A stretch of DNA of 6,567 nucleotides from Bacteroidota bacterium (lineage in GTDB: Bacteria > Bacteroidota > Bacteroidia > Bacteroidales > Prolixibacteraceae): contig JAUYTA010000270.1 in the NCBI GenBank assembly GCA_030695265.1, forward strand, positions 1 through 6,567, in the 5' to 3' direction. Position 1 is the stretch's first letter; each line of letters opens with the position of its first letter. This document shows, piece by piece, positions 1 to 5,619 of this stretch. A program made the translations under genes and the position numbers. Below the pieces are notes generated by a model. That model saw only the letters and a program-made list of their open reading frames with translations, ran no database searches and was not told the origin of the DNA.

Positions 1-190
1 TCACACTACCGATCTCAACCTTTGTGTTGGTTTTGTTGCTGATAAAGGAAGTGGCAAACTGAACAATCTTTGTTTGAATGGAAGGTTTTTGAATAAGTAA
101 GGCAATGGTCAGAAATAAAAGCACAAAGATAAGGGCGATCCAAATGATCGCCTTTATCGTTACCCTGATCACTGATTTCACACTAATCAT
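1..190 (-). CDS. TamB/AsmA-like envelope assembly protein, N-terminal fragment (gene runs off the window)
   Basis: The reading frame opens with ATG at 188-190 and stays open to base 1, giving 63 codons of a gene that continues to the left of the window. The fragment starts with a short basic head (K5, R9, K13), then one hydrophobic segment at about residues 14-33, then a polar stretch ending NKTNTKVEIG (52-61). This is the usual beginning of Bacteroidota TamB-like proteins: an inner-membrane signal anchor followed by the start of a long periplasmic beta-rich domain. TamB/AsmA-like proteins are large and are thought to help move phospholipids or outer-membrane proteins across the periplasm. 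The start lies 10 bases after the stop of the upstream cbpM-like gene, so the two are probably co-transcribed. The assignment rests only on the N-terminus; another single-pass membrane protein cannot be excluded. Confidence 0.6.
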   Translation of the reverse strand, partial: MISVKSVIRVTIKAIIWIALIFVLLFLTIALLIQKPSIQTKIVQFATSFISNKTNTKVEIGSV

Positions 191-200
191 ATTTATTTAA

Positions 201-500
201 TCAGATACCGTTATAGTATAGGTATCGCTTGTTTTGAAATGAAGAAATTTTATCGCACATTTCATTAACCCGCCGAAACAAATGTTTGATGGCATCAATT
301 CCTTCAAGATTTACATTCAACTCATAATAAAACCGAATATACCTATCCAATTTCATTAATTGCTCAAAATTGAAAAATTTGGTTTCTTCAATTTTTGTAA
401 TTTCTATCAATCCGTTTTGTTCCAGTGTATTGACAAATGAAATTTCAATGTCGTTTTTCTCACAAAACGCTTCTACCTCGATTAATTTTTGCATTTCCAT
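201..500 (-). CDS. cbpM: CbpM-like chaperone modulator (MerR-type small protein)
   Basis: This 99-residue protein resembles the CbpM family of Bacteroidota: an N-terminal MerR-like helix-turn-helix (about residues 6-45, including LIEVEAFCEKNDIEISFV and GLIEI), then a helical part with LDRYIRFYYELNVNLEGIDAI (split near 51-71) and a charged C-terminal helix. In E. coli, CbpM binds and inhibits the DnaJ homologue CbpA, regulating its co-chaperone and DNA-binding activity. No cbpA/DnaJ gene is next to it here; the upstream neighbour is the baeRF gene (22 bases away) and the downstream one is the TamB-like gene. I chose ATG at 498-500; an in-frame TTG at 507-509 and an ATG at 492-494 are alternatives, and similarity to the family begins only at about residue 6. 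The family call is fairly good; the partner is unknown. Confidence 0.72.
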   Translation of the reverse strand: MEMQKLIEVEAFCEKNDIEISFVNTLEQNGLIEITKIEETKFFNFEQLMKLDRYIRFYYELNVNLEGIDAIKHLFRRVNEMCDKISSFQNKRYLYYNGI

Positions 501-522
501 AATCTTCAAATTTGAAAGTTCT

Positions 523-1599
523 TTAATACCTGACTTTTAATGCAATATTTCCAAAAGTTTTGAATTCTTCCTGATCGGTAAATATTGCGCGGCCTTTTTT
601 AGAAATGACTTCCCAGGCAATTTCGCTGGTAATGTCATCAATCACACCAGGCAGGGTAACATCATCAACCGGATAGAATGAATATTGTCCATTCATTTTT
701 ACAGCCTGATGATAGTCATCGTGGGTAATCAGCAAATCTCCCCTTCCAGCCTGAACTGCAAGGAAAATATCTAGTAAATCGGTTATAACTTTACCTTCTC
801 CAACCGCTTTTTTCATTTCCTGAATGGCTTTTGTCCTGCCTTTTTCCTGAAGTTCATTCACTATTTGCCATGCTTCGTCTGCAATCGAATGATTTGCCGA
901 ATCGTTGCTGTTTATGTTGAAGTTTCCGATATAAATGGAAGGTTTGTCGGCAACCTGCAACAGGCGGCTCCAATTTTTTTCGGTACAAATTACCACCACA
1001 TTCATGGCAGTTTTATTGTGAATCTTCACCACAGCTTTGTCAATCTTATTGAAAAATTCACGAACCATGTTATCAACCTGCTTGCCATCGCTTGATTTAT
1101 CAAGATTGGTCAGGAAATATGGGTTGTTGGCGAATTCGAAATCTTCACCTTTTATTTCTCCGGCGATACTGTCATTAATGGCTCGCAGCAAACGAACATC
1201 CGATTGGGAAAGCACAAGGATAAGGTACTCTTCAATGCGGTTAAAGTCTTTAATCAAAGGTTTGATCACAAAATTTTCGGCCACAGAAACAACATTTCTG
1301 GCAATTGGCCACGATGATTTTACTATTTCTGTCGTTGCATCAGAAAGGAAAATATGCATACTTTCCAAATTGTAGTTAACATCTATTTCCTGTTCCAGGT
1401 TGTCAATTTTGGAAAGCAAATTATTTACCTCGTGCTGGCCAAATTCGTTCTTGACATGATCATGCGCCTCTTTTATAAGTTTCTTTAATTCAACAACATC
1501 TTGCTGGTTATGCGGATGTGTGCGATGAGTGTTCATCGAGATTGTCACACATGGGTTGCCTCTTTCAGAAGCCAGTTTTTCTATTTTATCTTTTTGCAT
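523..1599 (-). CDS. baeRF-type protein (bacterial archaeo-eukaryotic release-factor-like)
   Basis: This 358-residue soluble protein has no signal peptide or membrane segment. Its features fit the baeRF families, bacterial relatives of eRF1/Pelota. An N-terminal part carries CVTISMNTHRTHP (17-29), matching the usual strand plus THR motif. A central domain (about 125-250) has LVLSQSDVRLLRA and DGKQVDNMVREFFNKID (171-187). A C-terminal domain (about 255-358) has AGRGDLLITHDDYHQA (284-299). The central DGKQ sits where eRF1 has GGQ, but the GGQ triplet itself is absent, so peptide release by the classical mechanism is doubtful. Known biology is thin: comparative studies proposed roles in translation stress or ribosome rescue. 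The ATG start at 1597-1599 follows an A-rich leader without Shine-Dalgarno sequence, typical for Bacteroidota. It appears to head a run with the cbpM-like and TamB-like genes. The family call is by motif recognition; the function is not established. Confidence 0.72.
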   Translation of the reverse strand: MQKDKIEKLASERGNPCVTISMNTHRTHPHNQQDVVELKKLIKEAHDHVKNEFGQHEVNNLLSKIDNLEQEIDVNYNLESMHIFLSDATTEIVKSSWPIARNVVSVAENFVIKPLIKDFNRIEEYLILVLSQSDVRLLRAINDSIAGEIKGEDFEFANNPYFLTNLDKSSDGKQVDNMVREFFNKIDKAVVKIHNKTAMNVVVICTEKNWSRLLQVADKPSIYIGNFNINSNDSANHSIADEAWQIVNELQEKGRTKAIQEMKKAVGEGKVITDLLDIFLAVQAGRGDLLITHDDYHQAVKMNGQYSFYPVDDVTLPGVIDDITSEIAWEVISKKGRAIFTDQEEFKTFGNIALKVRY

Positions 1600-1762
1600 T
1601 CTTAGTTATTTATATAAAATCCGCGTCTGGCGGAGCAGTTATGTCAATATTTGAATGACTTTATAAAGATAAATAGTTTGCTTGCGGCAAGCGTTACATA
1701 ACTTTGGTAAAAAGTTACATTATTCACAGATTCGGAGAGTAGATTTCCTGATTTGAAGAGTG
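1600..1762. other. Intergenic leader between fumC and the baeRF gene with two small palindromes
   Basis: This AT-rich gap follows the fumC stop and precedes the baeRF start, both genes reading leftward. It contains two perfect inverted repeats: TCCGC/GCGGA with a 5-base loop at 1620-1634, and GCTTGC/GCAAGC around a single base at 1680-1692. Neither is followed by a T-run on the transcribed strand, so I do not call a terminator. The first would lie in the 5' leader of the baeRF mRNA if transcription starts upstream of it. No convincing Bacteroidota -33/-7 promoter pair was found. Confidence 0.45.
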
Positions 1763-3160
1763 TTATTTTACGGGTCCGATCATATCACGGGGAACAACCC
1801 ATTCATCAAATTGTTTCTCAGTTAAGATACCCAACCTCAAAGCAGCTTCTTTCAAACCTGTGTTTTCGGCATAAGCCTTTTTGGCAATTCGTGCTGCATT
1901 TTCATAGCCGATGTGAGGGTTTAATGCGGTAACAAGCATCAGCGAATTTTGGAGGTTTTCTTCAATCCGCACCTGATTGGGTTCTATTCCAACGGCGCAA
2001 TGATCGTTGAATGACCTGCAGGCATCGGCAATAAGTGTGGCCGATTGCAAAAGGGCATTTATCATTACCGGTTTAAATACATTCAGCTCGAAGTGCCCGG
2101 CTGAACCTGCAAACGAAATCGTCGTGTCGTTTCCCATAATCTGAACACAAACCATTGTCAGCGCTTCAATTTGGGTTGGGTTTACTTTTCCGGGCATAAT
2201 GGATGAACCCGGTTCGTTTGCCGGAATAGTTATTTCGCCGATTCCTGAACGGGGTCCTGAAGCCAGCATTCGGATGTCGTTTGCAATTTTCATCAGACTA
2301 ACGGCCAGTTGTTTTATTGCCCCATGCGTTTCAACAATGGCATCATTTGCAGCCAATGCCTCGAACTTGTTTTCAGCAGTAATAAACGGCAGGTTGGTTA
2401 GCTGGGCAATGGTTGCCGCAACCTCCCGGTCGTAGCCTTCAGGAGTATTCAGCCCGGTGCCAACAGCGCTTCCACCCATTGCCAATTCCGAAAGATGAGG
2501 TAACGTGTTTTTTAATGCAGTTAATCCGTGAGCCAGTTGCGACACATATCCCGAAAATTCCTGTCCGAGCGAAATCGGGGTTGCATCCATAAAATGGGTA
2601 CGACCTATTTTCACGATTTCGGCCATTGCAGCTGATTTTTCTGCCAGTGTATTTTTCAGTGCTTCTATTGACGGTATGGTTTTTTCAACAATTTTCTGGT
2701 AGGCGGCAATGTGCATGGCCGTGGGAAAAGTGTCGTTCGACGATTGCGACATATTTACATCATCGTTCGGATGAACCAAACGGTCGCCTTCGCTTAATTT
2801 ATTGCCAAGAAATACATGCGACCGGTTTGCAATAACCTCATTGCAATTCATATTGGTATGGGTTCCGGATCCTGTTTGCCAGATGACCAATGGAAACTGA
2901 TCGTCGAGTTTTCCTGAAATTATTTCATCGCACACCTGGCAGATTAAAACCATCTTATTGATGGATAACAAACCGAGTTTATGGTTCGTAATGGCTGCTG
3001 CTTTTTTCAAATAACCAAACGCATGGATAATTTCGATGGGCATGGATGCAGCCGGACCAATTCGGAAATTCTGCAACGAACGCTGAGTTTGTGCGCCCCA
3101 GTATTTATCGGCTGGTACTTCAATCATGCCCATGGTGTCGGTTTCTATCCTGAAGTTCAT
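1763..3160 (-). CDS. fumC: Class II fumarate hydratase (fumarase C)
   Basis: The 465-residue product is a full-length class II fumarase (E. coli FumC is 467). It interconverts fumarate and L-malate in the TCA cycle, as a cytoplasmic homotetramer without an iron-sulfur cluster. The superfamily signature [11 protein letters not shown] is at 318-328, within the mobile SS loop that holds the catalytic serine. [17 protein letters not shown] (97-113) and [11 protein letters not shown] (140-150) are the other two conserved regions. [10 protein letters not shown] (186-195) carries the catalytic histidine (H189). The C-terminus ends with the DMIGP typical of FumC. Specificity for fumarate over argininosuccinate, adenylosuccinate or aspartate is supported by THTNMN and MDATP. 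The ATG at 3158-3160 gives the canonical N-terminus [26 protein letters not shown]. It stands alone: upstream is the palindromic intergenic region, downstream a 163-base gap. All key residues I checked are present. Confidence 0.97.
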   Translation of the reverse strand: MNFRIETDTMGMIEVPADKYWGAQTQRSLQNFRIGPAASMPIEIIHAFGYLKKAAAITNHKLGLLSINKMVLICQVCDEIISGKLDDQFPLVIWQTGSGTHTNMNCNEVIANRSHVFLGNKLSEGDRLVHPNDDVNMSQSSNDTFPTAMHIAAYQKIVEKTIPSIEALKNTLAEKSAAMAEIVKIGRTHFMDATPISLGQEFSGYVSQLAHGLTALKNTLPHLSELAMGGSAVGTGLNTPEGYDREVAATIAQLTNLPFITAENKFEALAANDAIVETHGAIKQLAVSLMKIANDIRMLASGPRSGIGEITIPANEPGSSIMPGKVNPTQIEALTMVCVQIMGNDTTISFAGSAGHFELNVFKPVMINALLQSATLIADACRSFNDHCAVGIEPNQVRIEENLQNSLMLVTALNPHIGYENAARIAKKAYAENTGLKEAALRLGILTEKQFDEWVVPRDMIGPVK

Positions 3161-3205
3161 GACTTACGGTTTTAATCGAAATTGATTGTTCTTTTTAGTA
3201 CCTAA

Positions 3206-3397
3206 TACCCCAAAGGGGTAAAATTTGAATAACCGTCCCGATGTATCGGGACGGAGAGAATGATGCAACGACCTCAACCCTGAAGAGGTTGAATATCAAC
3301 GGTATTAAATTCAGCCCACTTCGGGGCTGGGGTTTGTATCGTGTGATTTTCCCCGGATTCCATCCGGGGCTATTGACATTAAATCCCTTCAGGATTT
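3206..3397. repeat. Palindromic repeat element made of six consecutive perfect inverted repeats
   Basis: Six perfect inverted repeats follow each other in 192 bases: TACCCC/GGGGTA, loop 3 (3206-3220); CCGTCCCGAT/ATCGGGACGG, loop 2 (3233-3254); TCAACC/GGTTGA, loop 7 (3274-3292); CAGCCC/GGGCTG, loop 6 (3312-3329); CCCCGGAT/ATCCGGGG, loop 3 (3351-3369); AAATCC/GGATTT, loop 5 (3381-3397). They are joined by AT-rich linkers that often contain TTGA/TCAA-like words (for example 3289-3299 is itself TTGA-ATA-TCAA). The arms differ in sequence, so this is not a simple tandem repeat or a CRISPR. The layout resembles interspersed intergenic palindromic sequences I recall from Bacteroidota genomes, comparable to REP/BIME elements; that resemblance is from memory and not tested. 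It could fold into a string of stem-loops on either strand and lies in the probable fumC leader. Confidence 0.75.
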
Positions 3398-3473
3398 CAA
3401 AAAACATTTGATAACTGACTAACGGAAATTATCAATTTAGGAATTTTCTCGTACACCCATCTTTTTTAGAACC

Positions 3474-3489
3474 TTTTGCATTTGCAAAA
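3474..3489. promoter_or_regulatory. Operator-like 16-base palindrome upstream of the pterin dehydratase gene
   Basis: TTTTGCA and TGCAAAA are perfect 7-base arms around a central TT, about 105 bases before the dehydratase start. The size and symmetry fit a site for a dimeric regulator, but no regulator is encoded nearby. In AT-rich DNA such a palindrome can arise by chance. Confidence 0.25.
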
Positions 3490-3594
3490 TATTTATCCTA
3501 AACAATTTAATCTCTAAGCTTGTTCGTTGTTTGAAAGGGTATTAAACCCAAATAGCTACCTTGTATTTATTCTGAATTTTCAAAAACTGAAACT

Positions 3595-3882
3595 ATGAAA
3601 CCATTCACAGAACATGAAGTCAAAGAATTTCTGACAAATAATTTAAAAGACTGGTCGCTTGAAAAAAATTCCCTTAACAGGGAATTTAAATTCAAATCAT
3701 TTGTCGAAGCCTTTTCGTTTATGACTGCCATAGCATTGGTAGCCGAGAAATTGGATCATCATCCGGATTGGAGCAATTCATACAATAAAGTGAGCATATC
3801 GTTGACCAATCACGAAGCCAAGGGAATTACCCAACTGGATTTCGATCTGGCCAAAACCATCGACAGGATTTACGAAAAGTAA
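3595..3882 (+). CDS. phhB: 4a-hydroxytetrahydrobiopterin dehydratase (pterin-4a-carbinolamine dehydratase, PCD/DCoH family)
   Basis: The 95-residue protein matches PCD/DCoH in length and motifs. It dehydrates 4a-hydroxytetrahydropterin to quinonoid dihydropterin, recycling the cofactor of phenylalanine (and related aromatic) hydroxylases in the cytoplasm. The active-site block EKLDHHPDWSNSYNKVSISL (51-70) contains the two conserved histidines H55 and H56, P57 and W59. The third catalytic histidine is H73 in LTNHEAKGIT, 17 residues after H56 as in the mammalian enzyme. D82 and D84 close the motif (TQLDFDLAKTID). The N-terminal half has the usual W20 and the FKFKSFVEAFSFM strand-helix. The ATG at 3595-3597 gives a complete domain. 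It is the only plus-strand gene in the window. No aromatic amino acid hydroxylase is nearby, so the link to phenylalanine breakdown is inferred; in many bacteria PCD occurs without one and may support other pterin chemistry. Confidence 0.93.
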   Translation: MKPFTEHEVKEFLTNNLKDWSLEKNSLNREFKFKSFVEAFSFMTAIALVAEKLDHHPDWSNSYNKVSISLTNHEAKGITQLDFDLAKTIDRIYEK

Positions 3883-3895
3883 CTGGTTTCTGGTG

Positions 3896-4417
3896 TTATT
3901 CCCGGATGTTGAATAATTTGCAAACTTCTTTGTACGGCATACTTTGAAGCTCTTTTTCACTGATGTTTTCCAATGATGCTGATTTTAGGGTTTTGATGTT
4001 ACCCGGAATTGCAATGAACCGAAAGAGATTCCCTGTTGTCAACGGCCTTGAACTCATATCGCAAGTAAACTCTATTATCTCATAATCCGGAATTAAAAAA
4101 TCCCAGTTTGCCCCCACTGCATAAGCAGGTAAAGGCCTCACTGCAGCCGGATAAACATCGCCATCAAGGGAAACATAGGCCAGAATTACTCCACTCTCAA
4201 CAATATCCGCCTTTAAATCGGGAGCATCAACATTGAAATACCAATCGCCCGAATTACCTAACCATGCCGATGGAGTGATCCATTCAGAATAATATACTGT
4301 GGTATCGAGGCCATCAAGTCCATCGTTTCCGTCTTTTCCTTTACATCCTGTAAAAACAAGGATTGATACTGCTACCAGCAAATAGATAATATTAATTTTT
4401 GCTTTCATGTGTTTCAT
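3896..4417 (-). CDS. Small secreted lipoprotein with a short collagen-like Gly-X-Y segment
   Basis: With ATG at 4415-4417 the product is 173 residues. A basic start (MKHMKAK) is followed by a hydrophobic core (8-22) and a lipobox FTGC (22-25), so it should be cut before C25 and lipidated. Directly after come four Gly-X-Y triplets, GKDGNDGLDGLD (27-38), then a mature domain rich in aromatic residues and beta-prone stretches (YYSEWITPSAW, GDWYFNVDAPDL, GVILAYVSLDGDVYPAAVRPLP, FRFIAIPGN). This architecture recurs in Bacteroidota as collagen-like lipoproteins of unknown function, expected in the periplasm or on the cell surface. The frame can be extended to a GTG at 4478-4480, but that would overlap the AI-2E gene and put a long basic tail before the signal peptide, so I rejected it. 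ATG 4406-4408 is an equally good start. It lies 32 bases after the AI-2E gene, same strand, and converges with phhB. Confidence 0.78.
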   Translation of the reverse strand: MKHMKAKINIIYLLVAVSILVFTGCKGKDGNDGLDGLDTTVYYSEWITPSAWLGNSGDWYFNVDAPDLKADIVESGVILAYVSLDGDVYPAAVRPLPAYAVGANWDFLIPDYEIIEFTCDMSSRPLTTGNLFRFIAIPGNIKTLKSASLENISEKELQSMPYKEVCKLFNIRE

Positions 4418-4449
4418 ATTTTTAATGAATTTTTTACGGAAGTGATTAT

Positions 4450-5556
4450 TTAATAAAACCGCTTTTTTATTTTTTCCCACCAGGCTGAAATCTTTCCATT
4501 GCCATCGCTTTCATCTTTATTTTGCTCACCCAGGATTAACGCAACTGGTTTAAGCTCCTCAAATTCTTCGCAAATCACCCTTAACATGGCGGCAAACGGC
4601 AAAAAAAGAATCATGCCGGCAATGCCCCAAACAGATGCCCCAATAAACAAACTAAGAATGACAGTTAAAGCATTAATTTTTAAACTGCCACCCACGATTT
4701 TTGGAGCCAGAAAATTATCGGTTACCAATTGAATAAAATAAAATAAAATGGCCACTGATACTGCCATCCAGATAGAATCGTAAGATACAAAAGCGTAAAT
4801 AATTGGAATTACTGCACCCATTACAGCCCCTACGTACGGGATGATAGCCAGAATAGCGCCTAAGAATCCGAATAGGAAGGGATTGTCAATGCCTATTATC
4901 ATTAATCCAAAACTGTTGGCCAATCCAATAACAATGGTAAGAACCAACATTCCAAACAGGTATTTTTGTCCAACCTGCTGTACCGATTTAAACATTTCGA
5001 AAACCCTGTTTCTTTTTTCTTTGGGTGAAAAGGCCAGAAATGCCTCTGTCATTCCATCTCTGTAAATGAGGAAAAGAAAAATAAACACAATTGTTGCCAT
5101 CAACCCGGCCACGAATGTTGCCGTACTGTTGACGGTTTGGCTTATCAAAAATCCTTTCGAATTGTCAAGCCATTCTTTCATCCGGTTAAAAAGTTCATCC
5201 TTTTCCAGGTTTTCAACAAAACTCACATTGTTGTTGATATACACTGTAACATCTGCAAAAGCATTGACAATCTTATCCTGAAAATCGGAGAATTCTTTCG
5301 ATAGGCTAATAATCTGAGTTGAAAAAAAGTACACAACCCCCACGATTATTAATATCACAGAGAAAATGGAAAGAAAAGCAGCGAATATTCTGTTGATTTT
5401 CCATGCCTCAAACTTTTTTGCCAACGGGAAAAGTATAAACGAAATAAGTAAAGCAACACTAAGCGGAATGAGAATGGTTTTAGCTAAAACCATTATTGCG
5501 AAAAGTGCAAATAAAGTAGCAATTGCGTAAAACAGTTTTTGAAACGACAGGTTCAT
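4450..5556 (-). CDS. AI-2E family membrane transporter (PF01594-type permease)
   Basis: This 368-residue polytopic protein fits the AI-2E/TqsA-PerM family in length and layout. Hydrophobic segments lie at about 8-30, 30-47, 56-80, 143-165, 200-222, 227-255, 262-285 and 295-325. The long polar helical stretch between segments 3 and 4 (about 84-140) is characteristic. Family hallmarks are GFLGAILAIIPYVGAVMGAVIP (start 230, split by P240) and DNFLAPKIVGGSLKINALTV (280-299) followed by SLFIGASVWGIAGMILFLPFA. The C-terminal tail (about 326-368) is charged and cytoplasmic. Despite the family name, members include proteins with proposed ion or sodium/proton antiport roles; substrate here cannot be told, and autoinducer-2 export should not be assumed. 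ATG at 5554-5556 begins right at the first helix. The hydrolase gene is 63 bases upstream and the lipoprotein gene 32 bases downstream, all same strand. Confidence 0.9.
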   Translation of the reverse strand: MNLSFQKLFYAIATLFALFAIMVLAKTILIPLSVALLISFILFPLAKKFEAWKINRIFAAFLSIFSVILIIVGVVYFFSTQIISLSKEFSDFQDKIVNAFADVTVYINNNVSFVENLEKDELFNRMKEWLDNSKGFLISQTVNSTATFVAGLMATIVFIFLFLIYRDGMTEAFLAFSPKEKRNRVFEMFKSVQQVGQKYLFGMLVLTIVIGLANSFGLMIIGIDNPFLFGFLGAILAIIPYVGAVMGAVIPIIYAFVSYDSIWMAVSVAILFYFIQLVTDNFLAPKIVGGSLKINALTVILSLFIGASVWGIAGMILFLPFAAMLRVICEEFEELKPVALILGEQNKDESDGNGKISAWWEKIKKRFY

Positions 5557-5574
5557 CTAACTTTTTTTTGAAAC
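5536..5574. repeat. Imperfect direct repeat across the start of the AI-2E gene
   Basis: TTTTTGAAAC occurs at 5536-5545 and again at 5565-5574, and the similarity extends a few bases (GACAG follows both, with a one-base offset). On the coding strand this puts a copy of the first codons of the gene just before its start. It may be a small local duplication or chance similarity in T-rich DNA. Confidence 0.35.
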
Positions 5575-5619
5575 AGACAGTTTTAAAAAAAAATAACTGG
5601 GAAATTTAAACTTCACCGT

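Larger units (their letters stand above)
3161..3594. other. 434-base intergenic region between divergent fumC and the pterin dehydratase gene
   Basis: No believable gene lies here. Because the flanking genes diverge, both promoters should be inside this stretch. The fumC side (3161-3205) is AT-rich. The middle (3206-3397) is a chain of six hairpins, entered separately as a repeat element. The dehydratase side (3398-3594) is AT-rich with one 16-base palindrome at 3474-3489. A minus-strand open frame of 70 codons at 3195-3407 just follows the hairpin sequences and is not a credible protein. I could not identify a confident Bacteroidota promoter for either gene; TTTG at 3530-3533 followed by TACCTTGT at 3557-3564 is suggestive for the dehydratase gene, but the spacing (23) and the second box are both off. 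Confidence 0.7.

Noticed and set aside
507..509. TTG start that would lengthen the cbpM-like protein by three residues
   Set aside because: An ATG follows at once, and family similarity begins only after it; the TTG adds nothing recognisable.
865..1375. Plus-strand open frames inside the baeRF gene, with similar ones inside fumC, the AI-2E gene and the hydrolase gene
   Set aside because: All are antisense to well-supported genes, show no domains, and are low-complexity or rich in S/C/R as expected for shadow frames.
1660..1672. TATCTTTA on the minus strand as a Bacteroidota -7 box for the baeRF gene
   Set aside because: It matches the consensus TAnnTTTG except for the last base, but no TTTG lies at the needed 19-20 base spacing upstream.
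3206..3397. CRISPR array
   Set aside because: The hairpins have different sequences; there is no direct repeat with regular spacers and no cas gene.
3778..3960. Minus-strand open frame across the end of phhB
   Set aside because: It lies antisense to the conserved catalytic half of phhB and overlaps the lipoprotein 3' end; no recognisable protein.
4418..4480. GTG-initiated extension of the lipoprotein overlapping the AI-2E gene end
   Set aside because: It would place about 21 mostly basic residues before a complete signal peptide and overlap the upstream gene by 31 bases; the ATG at 4417 or 4408 gives a normal lipoprotein start.
4450..5556. Naming the AI-2E protein tqsA and inferring quorum signalling
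   Set aside because: The family is functionally mixed and nothing in the window (no lsr or luxS genes) supports autoinducer-2 as substrate.
5562..5593. T8 - AAAC/GTTT - A9 inverted structure between the hydrolase and AI-2E genes as a terminator
   Set aside because: The stem has almost no GC and on both strands it ends in an A-run instead of the T-run needed for intrinsic termination.
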